Shown piece after piece: positions 46,685 to 55,626 of a stretch of DNA of 64,000 nt. The notes below the pieces were generated by a model. The model saw only the letters and a list, made by a program, of their open reading frames with translations, searched no databases and was not told the DNA's origin. The DNA lies in the NCBI RefSeq assembly GCF_900155945.1, contig NZ_FTMN01000008.1, forward strand, positions 1 to 64,000, given 5' to 3'. A program made the position numbers and the translations under genes. Source of the stretch: Marinobacterium stanieri (GTDB lineage Bacteria; Pseudomonadota; Gammaproteobacteria; Pseudomonadales; Balneatricaceae). Positions within the stretch are counted from its first letter, which is position 1. Every line of letters starts with the position of its first letter.

Positions 46685-48781
46685 TCAGGAACGTGGTACG
46701 TAGTGGAACAGGCTTTCGCTCTCGTCATCGCTGTACATGCAGCGGAAGCCTTCATCCATCGGAACCAGTACGCACTGGCTGCTGATCAGCTCGTCGTTGT
46801 TCCACTCCTGGTCGCAGCTGTCACGGCTGACGCTTTCCTGAGCAGTCATGCTGAACAGGTTGCCGTTCTGGCTCCAGGTGTACTGGCTACGATAGAGGTC
46901 ACACTGACCGTCGTTGTAGCGGTATTCACCGGTACCGTCTTCACGGATCTCTTCAGTGCCCATGGGCTCGCCGCCCTGGCAGTCGTAGCTCTGATCCAGA
47001 ATCTGGTAGTTGCCGACCGGATTCACGCTGGCCAATGCCTGAGGATCAATGCTGAACGCCATGTTGGTGCTCAGGCCCTGCTCGGCAAAGTCCAGTGTGT
47101 AGTTCAGGTTGGCGCCCTGCAGACGCAGCATGTTGGCTACCTGTGCCTGGGCAACACAGCCGCTGGCGGTGCCGGTTTCCAGCTCGCCGGCGAACTGTGA
47201 CGGGATGCGGTCGACCAGATCTGCCAGACGGCCGTAGTCCGCGCCAAAGCGGGTCAGTCCATTGGCATCCAGGCTTTCATCTTTCAGGCTCTCTGCGGCA
47301 CGGCTGGCCTGTTCACCAGTGAAGGCGACCAGGTGCTGCCCCTGCATGCCCGCTTTAAGGCTCAGGCCCGGTGCGACAAAGGACAGGTCCACATCGGTGA
47401 GGCTGCCATCGGTCGGGATCTGGATCTGGCGGCCCATGGGCGACATGGCCAGCAGGCCCAGCAGCGAGTTGGGATTATCGGTGGCCACACTGAACAGGAA
47501 GTCCAGGTTGTTCGGCTGCAGTGTATTCGGATCGATATCCAGGTCATACAGTGAGAAGCCAGCACCTTTGGTGCCCTGTACCATACCGGTGAACATGCCC
47601 ATCATGGCCGGGTTGGCGCTGCTCAGCTGCTGTTGAGCCTGTTGCAACTGGGCGCAATCGGTCTGGTAACCCTGGAAACGCTGCATCAGGCTGGTGGCCG
47701 TCGGGATCAGGTTATCCACATTGATGCCAAAGCCCATGTTGAAGATCGAGTCGCTGCCCGCGGTGTGGCCGGGCAGGTGACCACGCAGACCCTGCAGGGA
47801 CGTCAGTACCTCCTTGTTGGTCAGTTCCAGTACGGACAGGCTGTCGATCGCCAGGGTATCGCCGGAGGCGACACGGGTATTACCGGCTACCAGACGCGGC
47901 ACATTGGCCACCAGTGAGGTCAGGTCACTGCGGCAGGCAGCGTCCAGGTTAGCGGTGGGCAGGGTTTCGCCCTGGGCGTCCATCAATGCCTTGAGGTCTC
48001 GGCCCAAATCGTTGCTGTTGGGGTCGAGCATACCCTGTGCCAGGCGCTCAAAATGGATCAGCGCCAGCATGCTGTTGTCGAAACCGTAGGTTTTCTGCAT
48101 CTTGTCCAGCTCACCGCTGTCGGCCAGTGACTGCTCCGGTGCGGTCATGGCCAGACGCTGCAGCTGGTCGGCTTCCTGGTCGAGGAAGTGGAAGGCAGAA
48201 AGGGTCGCGACGCCATCGCGCACATTTACGGCCAGTTCCAGCGCTTTGTCATCTTCCTTGGTGAGGCGCCAGAGTTTGACCGTGCTGCCATCCAGGGTGA
48301 CTTCACGCGGCTGCAGGCCACTGCTCTCGGAGGCGCGCTCGAACACCTGCCAGAAGGTCTCTTCGTTTTTGACACCGAAGCGCACAACCGGGATCAGGCC
48401 ATCCATGTAGATCGCCTGGGGTTTGGTCAGGTCCAGCCCGAAATGATCCATGAACATGCCATAGTTGGTGGCATTGCTCAGGAAGTCACGCAGCAGCTCT
48501 GTGGCGAAGCGGGCCTGGGGTGTTTCTTCGCGACCCCAGTTGTCCATCTCTCTGAGCAGCTGCTGCATCTGAAACTGTGACTGTGCCATCAAGGGCATCT
48601 GGCGGAGCTGTTCAACCTGTTTGGCCTCAGCCTGGCCGCCCAGATACAGCACGGTGTCAGCCGGTACAAAATCGGTCAGTTGCGCGCTGCCCGCCGGGGC
48701 TTCGCCGAACCATCCCTGCTGCCATGCCAGTCCTGCCCCTGCGGCAGCTACAAGCACACCCGCGCCTATCCATTTATTCAT
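46685..48781 (-). CDS. Uncharacterised 698-residue exported or membrane-anchored protein
   Basis: ATG 48781. N-terminal hydrophobic segment (about 4-22, WIGAGVLVAAAGAGLAWQQ) with no clear cleavage site, so a signal anchor or Sec signal. The rest is soluble and acidic with several motifs of uncertain meaning (DFVPADTVLYLGGQ near 40; MDGLIPVVRFGV; a C-terminal Cys-rich section with CDLYRSQYTWSQNGNLFSM, SRDSCDQEW and SQCVLVPMDEGFRCMYSDD). No family recognised. Divergent from the ldtD-like gene with 131 bp between. Even, GC-typical codon use suggests a resident gene. Confidence 0.78.
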   Translation of the reverse strand: MNKWIGAGVLVAAAGAGLAWQQGWFGEAPAGSAQLTDFVPADTVLYLGGQAEAKQVEQLRQMPLMAQSQFQMQQLLREMDNWGREETPQARFATELLRDFLSNATNYGMFMDHFGLDLTKPQAIYMDGLIPVVRFGVKNEETFWQVFERASESSGLQPREVTLDGSTVKLWRLTKEDDKALELAVNVRDGVATLSAFHFLDQEADQLQRLAMTAPEQSLADSGELDKMQKTYGFDNSMLALIHFERLAQGMLDPNSNDLGRDLKALMDAQGETLPTANLDAACRSDLTSLVANVPRLVAGNTRVASGDTLAIDSLSVLELTNKEVLTSLQGLRGHLPGHTAGSDSIFNMGFGINVDNLIPTATSLMQRFQGYQTDCAQLQQAQQQLSSANPAMMGMFTGMVQGTKGAGFSLYDLDIDPNTLQPNNLDFLFSVATDNPNSLLGLLAMSPMGRQIQIPTDGSLTDVDLSFVAPGLSLKAGMQGQHLVAFTGEQASRAAESLKDESLDANGLTRFGADYGRLADLVDRIPSQFAGELETGTASGCVAQAQVANMLRLQGANLNYTLDFAEQGLSTNMAFSIDPQALASVNPVGNYQILDQSYDCQGGEPMGTEEIREDGTGEYRYNDGQCDLYRSQYTWSQNGNLFSMTAQESVSRDSCDQEWNNDELISSQCVLVPMDEGFRCMYSDDESESLFHYVPRS

Positions 48782-48912
48782 TAGAAACTCCCTTGCTTCG
48801 GGTTGTGTTGGAGATTGACGACGACCTTGAAAACCCCGCCGTTACAAGCGGTGAGCATAGCATTATCCGAGAACAGGCTATAGTGAAGATGTTGCGCCAA
48901 AGGGTAGAAACG

Positions 48913-50541
48913 ATGATGGCTGGATGGCAAAAACTGAGGGGCGTTCTGGTGCTGTGCCTGTGGCTACTGGCCCCGGCTGTTGCACGCACCGAGGGGTTGA
49001 ACCTGCCCCCGGGCAGCGCACACTTGTCAGAGCAGTCGGTCGACCAGTCTGACCTACAGACTTTCTATCAGGCGCTGGGCGGGAGCCGCGTCTGGTTTGA
49101 TGAGCAGGGTGAGCCTTTTCTGCAGCGACAGCAGCAACTGGAAGCCTGGGTCATGCTGTCCTACGAGCAGGGGCTGGATCCACAGACGTATGGGTTAAAG
49201 GAGCTGTCAGCAGGCCATTTGGCCAGGATGGGTCCACAGCGCGAATATTGGCTGACGCAGCAGTTTCTCAAGCTGGCGCGTGACCTGAATGGTGCTGCCC
49301 AGGTTGGTAGCAGTGATAGCCAGTGGCACTTTGTGAATACCAGACTGGGTGTGGCGCAGTTGGCGCAACGACTGGCTCAGGGGGAAACGGTGGATCAGCT
49401 GCTGCGTTCCTTGCTGCCCCTTGCACCTGAGTATGTGCGGCTGCAAACCCTGTATCGAGATCTGTTACGCCAGCAGAGTGCCTATGTGCCAGAGTTGCCA
49501 CTGCCGGATCAGTTGATTCGTCCGGGACAGCGGCATCCGGTCGTGCCCCAGCTGCGTCGATGGTTGATTTGGCAGCACTGGCTGGCACCGGTTTCGGCGG
49601 TGGATAATCCAGAGATATATGACGAAGAACTGGTCGCCGCCGTGCGAGAATTCCAGCAGCGCAACGGACTCAAACCCGATGGCATTCTGGGGCCGGAAAC
49701 AGGCGCGGCGATGCAGCGCTCGGTAACGGACCGGCTGCAGCAGGTCCGGGCCAACCTGTTTCGTTGGCGGGCACTGCCGCGGCAGCTGGGCAACCAGTAT
49801 GTGCTGGTCAGGACCGGTGCGTATAACCTGGATCTGGTCGAACAGGGGCAGCCGATACAGCGCCACTCTGTCATCACCGGACAGCCGCGGCGGCCGACAC
49901 CATCTTTTGCGGCCAGCATCCGACGCCTGACCTTCAATCCCTATTGGACGGTGCCCTTTCGCATCGCGGTGGAAGATCTGTTGCCGAAACAGCAGGTTGA
50001 TGAGACGTACCTGACTGGAAAACAGATCGATGTTCTTCAGCGCAGTGAAACCGGCCAATGGCATGAGGTGGCCTCATCAGAGGTGGATTGGAGCGGTCTA
50101 TCAAGGCGCAACTTCGACTACCTGTTGCGACAGCGCCCGGGGCCGGGCAACAGTCTGGGGCGCATGCGGATGGATATGCCCAACCCGTACAGCATTTTTC
50201 TGCATGATACGCCGCAGCAGCACCTGTTCGATGAGTCCCGGCGCGCATTCAGTTCCGGCTGTGTCAGGGTGTACCGGATTGGGGAGCTGGCACAAAGGCT
50301 CGCGGGTGAAGAGGCTATTGCCGAGGGGCTGGCCCAACCGGATCGGCGTTACCTGTCATTACCCACAGCCATCCCTGTGTACCTGGTCTACCTGACGACC
50401 TGGGTGGACGAAGCAGGCAAGGCGTATTATCACCCGGATGTGTATGGCCGTGATCAGGCGCTGCAGCAAGTGCTGGGTCCTATACCTCAGGCACCGGCGG
50501 CGGAATTGGTGAAATTGGCACGGAATGTGATTAAAAAGTAG
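48913..50541 (+). CDS. ldtD: L,D-transpeptidase, LdtD (YcbB) type
   Basis: 542 residues from ATG 48913 with AAAGGG upstream; the open frame starts far earlier but overlaps the divergent gene. Signal peptide to about residue 26 (LVLCLWLLAPAVA). A scaffold domain, then a peptidoglycan-binding domain (VAAVREFQQRNGLKPDGILGPE), then the YkuD catalytic domain with SIFLHDTP and the nucleophile SSGCVRVYRIGEL. It makes 3-3 (meso-DAP to meso-DAP) crosslinks. Followed by a mepK-type gene, as in E. coli ycbB-ycbK. Confidence 0.94.
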   Translation: MMAGWQKLRGVLVLCLWLLAPAVARTEGLNLPPGSAHLSEQSVDQSDLQTFYQALGGSRVWFDEQGEPFLQRQQQLEAWVMLSYEQGLDPQTYGLKELSAGHLARMGPQREYWLTQQFLKLARDLNGAAQVGSSDSQWHFVNTRLGVAQLAQRLAQGETVDQLLRSLLPLAPEYVRLQTLYRDLLRQQSAYVPELPLPDQLIRPGQRHPVVPQLRRWLIWQHWLAPVSAVDNPEIYDEELVAAVREFQQRNGLKPDGILGPETGAAMQRSVTDRLQQVRANLFRWRALPRQLGNQYVLVRTGAYNLDLVEQGQPIQRHSVITGQPRRPTPSFAASIRRLTFNPYWTVPFRIAVEDLLPKQQVDETYLTGKQIDVLQRSETGQWHEVASSEVDWSGLSRRNFDYLLRQRPGPGNSLGRMRMDMPNPYSIFLHDTPQQHLFDESRRAFSSGCVRVYRIGELAQRLAGEEAIAEGLAQPDRRYLSLPTAIPVYLVYLTTWVDEAGKAYYHPDVYGRDQALQQVLGPIPQAPAAELVKLARNVIKK

Positions 50542-50608
50542 TCAGCCGGTTGCGCATTGGTTAAAATTCGCACAATTGTGATTTTTCCAGCTGTAACCGA
50601 GGTGACTG

Positions 50609-51199
50609 ATGCTGTTGACCCCGCGCCGATTCCAAGTAGATCCCGATGCTCAACCTGAATGCCGTCAGCGGCGCCGCATCCTCGGAACAGTCGCAGCAAC
50701 GGCTGCGGTGATGCAGGTGCCGGCGGCGCGGGCCAATATTCGTCCGCTGCAGGGGCGGCATCTGAAGTTTGACCACTTGCACACCGGCGAGCGCCTGGAT
50801 ACGACTTACTGGTCAGAGGGCAGCTACTTGCAGCGCAGCCTGGCAGATATCAATCATCTGCTGCGTGATTTCCGCACCGGTGAAGTGCACCCCATTGACC
50901 CGCGCCTGCTGGATCTGCTGCATCATCTGCAGCAGCAGACCGGCAACAGCAACCCGTTCCAGATCATTTCGGGCTACCGTTCCCCCAAAACCAATGCCCA
51001 GCTGCGTTCATCCAGCAGTGGTGTCGCCAAGAAAAGCCTGCACATGCAGGGCAAGGCACTGGATATCCGCTTGCCCGGCACCTCTCTGTCACACCTGCAT
51101 CAGGTTGCCTGTGAGGCCAAGGTCGGCGGCGTGGGGCTGTATACCGGCTCCAACTTTATCCACATCGATACCGGGCGTGTCCGTTACTGGGGCAGCTGA
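50609..51199 (+). CDS. mepK: DUF882 murein endopeptidase, MepK (YcbK) type
   Basis: 196 residues from ATG 50609 with GAGGTG upstream. A Tat-like signal (RRRILGTVAATAAV, cut near 42). The M15-like active site is complete: H145 and D152 (HMQGKALDIR) and H185 (FIHIDTG), with the substrate loop SGYRSPKTNAQLR. E. coli MepK cuts the 3-3 crosslinks made by LdtD, so the pair makes and opens the same bond. Its 3' end overlaps the convergent TlpA-like gene by 16 bp. Confidence 0.93.
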   Translation: MLLTPRRFQVDPDAQPECRQRRRILGTVAATAAVMQVPAARANIRPLQGRHLKFDHLHTGERLDTTYWSEGSYLQRSLADINHLLRDFRTGEVHPIDPRLLDLLHHLQQQTGNSNPFQIISGYRSPKTNAQLRSSSSGVAKKSLHMQGKALDIRLPGTSLSHLHQVACEAKVGGVGLYTGSNFIHIDTGRVRYWGS

Positions 51200-52005
51200 T
51201 CCGGTAACAATCGACCCAGTTTATCCTTCAGGCTGGCTGCCGAGAGTTCACCCAAATGTGAATCCCGCAGCTGGCCCTGGGCATCAATGAACAGTGTTGT
51301 GGGCAGCGCGCGTGAACCGTAGTGCTGGCCGATGGCATTGCGCTGATCAAGCAGGACGTTATCCAGCTCCACGCCCAGCTCCATCAGAAAGGCATCGATG
51401 GTGACCGCATCTTCCCCCAGGTTGGCGAACAGGAAGTGAACCTCGGGATGTGATTGCTGAGCATCCTGCAGCACCGGCATCTCACGCACACAGGGCGGAC
51501 ACCAGGTAGCCCAGACATTGAGCACCACCGGCTTACCGGCATAGTCCTGCAGGTTTACCTCCTGCCCCTGTTGCGACATCAGCACCATATCCGGCAGGCT
51601 CTGCTGGTTCTGCTGGATATGAGCCAGCGGCACCGCCGTAGTACCCCAGGTGATGCCGCCACAGAGCAGGGCGATACCGAGCGGTCGCCGCAGCGCCGGC
51701 TGGCGCCAGAAACAGAACAGTGTGGTGGCAATACCGGCCGCCAATCCGCTGACCCACCAGAAGCCACCGTCACGAATGTCGATGATTTGCACCGGGTCGG
51801 CCAGATACTCCTCACTGTAGCGCAGTACGAAGCCGAGACGTGCACCCAGGGCTGCAACCAGTACAATCAGAAACAGTGCACTTTCCGGGTTCTTGCCACC
51901 TTTGCGACTGCTGACCCAGCCGGCAAACAGGGCGATCACCAGGGCGATCAACAGCAGCAGGTGATCCATTGAAAGTGCGAAGGGGCCGAGGGCCAAAGAT
52001 TGCAT
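51184..52005 (-). CDS. Lgt-like membrane domain fused to a TlpA-type thioredoxin
   Basis: 273 residues from ATG 52005 with AAGGAG upstream; 22 earlier codons are ignored. Residues 1-128: about four membrane helices with Lgt-like motifs (ALGARLGFVLRY 52-63, IRDGGFWWVSGLAAG), but with none of the full catalytic set of prolipoprotein diacylglyceryl transferase. Residues 135-273: thioredoxin fold with active site W168-C169-P-P-C172 and cis-proline RALPTTLFID. A membrane-tethered periplasmic reductase is likely, perhaps for cytochrome c or other cysteine proteins. Whether the front half is only an anchor is unknown. Confidence 0.88.
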   Translation of the reverse strand: MQSLALGPFALSMDHLLLLIALVIALFAGWVSSRKGGKNPESALFLIVLVAALGARLGFVLRYSEEYLADPVQIIDIRDGGFWWVSGLAAGIATTLFCFWRQPALRRPLGIALLCGGITWGTTAVPLAHIQQNQQSLPDMVLMSQQGQEVNLQDYAGKPVVLNVWATWCPPCVREMPVLQDAQQSHPEVHFLFANLGEDAVTIDAFLMELGVELDNVLLDQRNAIGQHYGSRALPTTLFIDAQGQLRDSHLGELSAASLKDKLGRLLPDQLPQ

Positions 52006-52146
52006 GAGGTTCTCCTTGAGGTGGTCCAGCTGCGCAGGACTGAAAAAACATGGATGCCTGTGAGACCCCACTCAATGGCGGGGGTTCAGCTAAGCTTCAT
52101 TCAAGCGCGCCTTCAATGGCAAGCATATCAAGTTCGGAGGTAGGAC

Positions 52147-52611
52147 GTGCAAATACAACTGCGTGCAATGGTGGCGTTAATGGTGCTGCTGATGACGGGC
52201 TGTGCCGGTATTCAGCCGACACAGGAAGCCCCCACAGTAGATGTGATCGGTGTGCGACTGGATCCGCAAAGCCAGGGCGCTGTGCCGCGTTTTCTGATCA
52301 GCCTGCGCGTGTTGAACCCGAACCGCCAGACGCTGGCGCTGGAAGGGGTTCGTTATCATCTGTATCTGCAAAACCAGCGCGTGCTCAGTGGTGTGAGCAA
52401 CAATCTGCCCGCCATTCCCGGTTATGAAGAAACCACTCTGGAAGTGGGAGCAACGCCAGCATTGTTTGGCAGCGTGCGTTTGCTGCAGGAGCTGGCGGGT
52501 ACGCCGGGCCTGAAGGCGTTGGACTACCGGGTAGAGGTTAAGCTCGACAGCGGTGGCATGAGCTGGCCGGTCAATGTTGAGCGAGAGGGTAAGCTGTCAC
52601 TCATTCCCTGA
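52147..52611 (+). CDS. LEA14-like (LEA type 2) lipoprotein
   Basis: 154 residues from GTG 52147 with GGAGG upstream. Lipobox LLMTGC, acylated at C19. The rest is an Ig-like WHy/LEA2 domain: FLISLRVLNPNRQTLALEGVRYHLYLQNQRVLSGVSNN, then LPAIPGYEETTLEVG. In bacteria such lipoproteins are linked to stress or desiccation but have no proven activity. The 3' end overlaps convergent chaN by 15 bp. Confidence 0.86.
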   Translation: MQIQLRAMVALMVLLMTGCAGIQPTQEAPTVDVIGVRLDPQSQGAVPRFLISLRVLNPNRQTLALEGVRYHLYLQNQRVLSGVSNNLPAIPGYEETTLEVGATPALFGSVRLLQELAGTPGLKALDYRVEVKLDSGGMSWPVNVEREGKLSLIP

Positions 52612-53472
52612 GGAGGCCGAGTGTTGGGATGCCAGCCCGGCACAGTAATCCTGTTGGGGAATGGCGTGGGTGAACAACAGATAGTCCACCGGTGTGAACC
52701 CGCTCAAACCCTCGGGAATATAGTCCTGTGGACTGGATTTGTCCGCTTCGATGGACACCATCAATACACTGACCAGAGGTCGATCCAGCCAGCGTGGAAT
52801 ACCCAGGTCATTGCGCGCATGGATGCCACCGGTCAGCATCACGCCGGTGCGCTCCGGTGTCGAGTAGCGTCTTAGCTGTTCGGCCATGGCCTGATCGCGG
52901 GCCAGTTGCACCTGGCGCATGCCATCCAGCCCCGACGTGGGCATCTGTCCACAGTGGCTTTCGTACAGGAGATCTCGCATGAAGTTGCTGTGCTCGGTCT
53001 CCAGCTCACCTTCTGGAGCCCCCTCGCGGTAGGCCCGTCGCTGGGCATCGCGGGGCAGATCGGCGGCTACCACGGCGGGCGAAAGATCCAGCGCTGTGCG
53101 CACCACGGATTCATACAGATCCCAGTCCCACCCTTGCTGCCATTGCAGCTCGTCCGGTGATACCTCTTTGCCGCGGCCCAGAGCGTCATCCAGGGCATCC
53201 TGCTGCGTCTGATCGGCCATTTCCAGTGCAACGGCACCCAACTGCTTGCGTTTGGCCAGCTGCTGCAGCCATTGTGTCTGAATTGCATGATGTTGCGGGT
53301 GGTCGTGCTGTTCACCCAGCAGCAACCAGCCACCGGCAGGCAGCTGATCAAACAGGGTTGCAACAGGCAGGAAGCGTGCTTCCTTGAGGCTCCAGAGCTT
53401 GCCTTCCAGCGGCTCGGCCTGCACCTGTAGGCCCAGTAACATAACCATCAGGCAGCACAGATAGCGGATCAC
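52597..53472 (-). CDS. ChaN-family haem/iron-regulated lipoprotein-like protein
   Basis: 291 residues from GTG 53472 (GGCGGAG upstream), overlapping the previous stop. Signal peptide to about 19 (MVMLLGLQVQA; no lipobox Cys at the cut, so possibly soluble rather than a lipoprotein). Tiki/ChaN fold: WLLLGEQHDHPQHHAIQTQWL, AVALEMADQTQQDALDDALG and VMLTGGIHARNDLGIPRWL. Campylobacter ChaN binds two haems. Last gene of the hemP-hmuS operon, which supports a role in haem use. Confidence 0.85.
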   Translation of the reverse strand: MIRYLCCLMVMLLGLQVQAEPLEGKLWSLKEARFLPVATLFDQLPAGGWLLLGEQHDHPQHHAIQTQWLQQLAKRKQLGAVALEMADQTQQDALDDALGRGKEVSPDELQWQQGWDWDLYESVVRTALDLSPAVVAADLPRDAQRRAYREGAPEGELETEHSNFMRDLLYESHCGQMPTSGLDGMRQVQLARDQAMAEQLRRYSTPERTGVMLTGGIHARNDLGIPRWLDRPLVSVLMVSIEADKSSPQDYIPEGLSGFTPVDYLLFTHAIPQQDYCAGLASQHSASSGNE

Positions 53473-53798
53473 GAATGGCTCCGCCCGCTTTTAACGTCCA
53501 GATAGTCGCGAGAGATGACACTCTCCAGTGCGTTAACGGCATCGACCAGCTCCTGGAAGGTTTCACGGCGGTGCTTCAGTTCCTTGATGGACTCGGGGGC
53601 CGGTGATTCACCCTCACTGCCATCGGCAATCGACAGCAACGTCTTGATGTAGTCGGCGCGGGCGTGGGCGACCATGGCAAGGACCGGCTTGAGGTCAGCC
53701 AGTGCCAGTTCGGGCAACAGTGGGTTGATCACCTCGCGATTGATATCACGCCGATGTTTCTCCAGTTCCAGCAGCAAACGGTTATTATCGGTAGACAT
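53469..53798 (-). CDS. Small hypothetical helical protein in haem operon
   Basis: 109 residues from ATG 53798 with AGGAGAGA upstream. All-helical and soluble: LLLELEKHRRDINREVINPLLPELALADLKPVLAMVAHARADYIKTL, then RRETFQELVDAVNALESVI. No signal peptide. Overlaps chaN (GTGA), so it is cotranslated. No recognised function; the many His/Asp/Glu residues leave metal binding open. It lies 46 bp after the 86-residue gene. Confidence 0.72.
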   Translation of the reverse strand: MSTDNNRLLLELEKHRRDINREVINPLLPELALADLKPVLAMVAHARADYIKTLLSIADGSEGESPAPESIKELKHRRETFQELVDAVNALESVISRDYLDVKSGRSHS

Positions 53799-53844
53799 GG
53801 ATCTCTCCTTGGCATGAGGCGGAGGAGCGCCATGTGCCTCTTGA

Positions 53845-54105
53845 TCAGGCTGAGTTATGCACAGCGCACCCGTATGGCTGTTTATCTGTGCAGACAGTTT
53901 TCAACAGCCCCTGAGTTGAATCTAGCATACCCATCCGGGATGGGAAGCCCCCTCGGGGCGGGGGCTGGTTTGCAGGTGCTTGGCTGAGCGTTGCCAGTGT
54001 GCTGTTGTCGGCATCGGCCAGCCGCTCCGCCGGCGAGGGACTATGGTCAGTCAGCATAAGTGCCAGCAGGGCAGCAAAGACGATTAACGGCCAGTGAAGT
54101 TTCAT
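53845..54105 (-). CDS. Small secreted hypothetical protein coupled to hmuS
   Basis: 86 residues from ATG 54105, overlapping the hmuS stop (ATGA), which supports a real gene. Signal peptide (WPLIVFAALLALMLTDHSPSPA), then a Pro-rich linker (QAPANQPPPRGG) and a short tail with two Cys (C72, C80; VCTDKQPYGC) that could form a disulfide. Not recognised. The context suggests haem or iron handling in the periplasm. Confidence 0.65.
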   Translation of the reverse strand: MKLHWPLIVFAALLALMLTDHSPSPAERLADADNSTLATLSQAPANQPPPRGGFPSRMGMLDSTQGLLKTVCTDKQPYGCAVHNSA

Positions 54106-55181
54106 GCGCAGGCTCGCTCCGGTTTGAGGGTGGATTCAGCCAGTTGGCGCCAGGCATTGGACTCGGGTTTACCCGGCTGACGGACGCCAAGGAATTGGGC
54201 GGCGGTGTTGCCGTTGTCGGTATAGAGTTCAAGTGAGGTCAGGGTGCCATCACGAGAGGGTTTGCGGACCAGCCAGGCAGATGCAATTCGTTCCATATCC
54301 AGGTGCAGGTTGAACTCGGGGTCCAGCACATTGAGCCAGTTCCCGACCATTTTGACCCTGTGGATAGGGCCGGAATGTATCTGGATATTGCCGCGGCTGC
54401 CGACAAAGCACATCAGTGGCAGTGCGTCGCGCGCTGCCTGCTCCAACAGCGGCTTGATACGGCCAAGGGCCACGGGTTCGGCCCAGGGGGCGCCCACCAG
54501 ACGAAACGCCTGCTGGCGTGAGACACCGTGCTCCTTGAGCAGACCAAAAAACTGATGTTCATTACTGAGACTCGACCAGCTGCGGGTCAGTGCACGCACA
54601 TCCACCCGGCTATCGGCCAACTCGGCAACAGCAGGCTGCTGAGGCTCAAAGGCCAGTGGCGTTGTCTGATCTTCTGCACGAAATTGTTCCAGTAACTGAA
54701 AATAACCCTCAAAGTGGGTGTCGGGCTGGAGAAATATCTTTTGTACGGCAACGCCGTACTTGTCGAAGAACTGCAGGCTGTAGCGCATGCCGCTCGCCAG
54801 CGCTTCGGCTACAGCAAAACCCTGGTGCCAGTGATTGAACAGCAGGCGCAGATCGATCTTGCGATCATTGCCGATCACCAGGCCCACGGGTCGTTGGATA
54901 TGGGCGTGAGGGTAGTGACCCTTGCGCTCATGCACGGCAGCCTCGTTTCGTGTCAGCGTGAGAATAGGGCCCAGGCGATGTAACTGTTCAACCAGCTGCG
55001 GAAAGTTGTCTTTGAGGCGCAAGCGTTTGCACCCCAGTTGGGCGTCGGTCAGCTCCGCTTCTGTCAGGTTCAACTCGGCCGCCAGTTCGCGTCGGCGCAG
55101 GCGGCGTCCGCTATCGACCAAACTGGTGTAGGCGTGCTGGAGTTCGGCAAAGGGGGAGGTGTAATCAAACAGAGTATTCAT
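54102..55181 (-). CDS. hmuS: Haem-degrading/haem-transfer protein, HmuS family
   Basis: 359 residues from ATG 55181. Two tandem HemS/ChuX-like halves (about 1-175 and 180-359): GPILTLTRNEAAVHERKGHY and GNDRKIDLRLLFNHWHQGFAVAE in the first, CFVGSRGNIQIHSGPIHRVKMVGNWLNVLD in the second. Family members bind haem in the cytoplasm and break it down or hand it on. Second gene after hemP, behind a Fur box. No TonB receptor or ABC importer is in the window. Confidence 0.93.
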   Translation of the reverse strand: MNTLFDYTSPFAELQHAYTSLVDSGRRLRRRELAAELNLTEAELTDAQLGCKRLRLKDNFPQLVEQLHRLGPILTLTRNEAAVHERKGHYPHAHIQRPVGLVIGNDRKIDLRLLFNHWHQGFAVAEALASGMRYSLQFFDKYGVAVQKIFLQPDTHFEGYFQLLEQFRAEDQTTPLAFEPQQPAVAELADSRVDVRALTRSWSSLSNEHQFFGLLKEHGVSRQQAFRLVGAPWAEPVALGRIKPLLEQAARDALPLMCFVGSRGNIQIHSGPIHRVKMVGNWLNVLDPEFNLHLDMERIASAWLVRKPSRDGTLTSLELYTDNGNTAAQFLGVRQPGKPESNAWRQLAESTLKPERACA

Positions 55182-55278
55182 ACCAGTCGCTCTCCTTGCG
55201 CGGCAATTGGGCTGCGCCGGGGTGGTGCTTTGGCTGGCATGGCAAAACATGCTGGCTAGTCGCAGTCGTTTGGGTGGG

Positions 55279-55440
55279 TTACTTGGTCAGGATCAGTTTG
55301 CCCTTGCGGGTTACGCGCAGGCGGTAGAGCTCATCATTGTGCATGATGATCAGCCCGGACGGGTGTTGTACCAGTTCATCACTGCGAACCCAGGTGTTGG
55401 ATGGGGCGGTGCTGTTGGCTTGAGCTGATTTGTCGAACAT
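55279..55440 (-). CDS. hemP: Haemin uptake protein HemP
   Basis: 53 residues, ATG 55440 to TAA 55279. Ends with the HemP signature DELYRLRVTRKGKLILTK preceded by HPSGLIIMHN. A small protein linked to haem uptake and, in some species, to activating haem receptor expression. First gene of the operon (98 bp before hmuS), with a Fur box upstream. Confidence 0.92.
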   Translation of the reverse strand: MFDKSAQANSTAPSNTWVRSDELVQHPSGLIIMHNDELYRLRVTRKGKLILTK

Positions 55441-55470
55441 GATTTCCGGTCCTGATTGGTGATCACTTTA

Positions 55471-55495
55471 TGCAAATGAGAATAATCCGCATTAG
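55471..55495 (-). promoter_or_regulatory. Fur box upstream of hemP
   Basis: AAATGAGAATAATCCGCATT (55474-55493), with flanking GC and AGC, matches the Fur inverted-repeat consensus (GATAATGATAATCATTATC) well in the first half and in spacing. It lies 30-55 bp before hemP; parC starts divergently 132 bp away. Confidence 0.75.
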
Positions 55496-55626
55496 CGATA
55501 AATGCAAGTCCCCGGAGAGGATGAGGAGTGCAAGATGCGCTCCTTTCACTGAGCTGGCATACTGCCGCACTAATCACAATTGTTTGCCACGCCAGTCTGC
55601 GGGCACATCTGTGCAGGGATCAGTTG

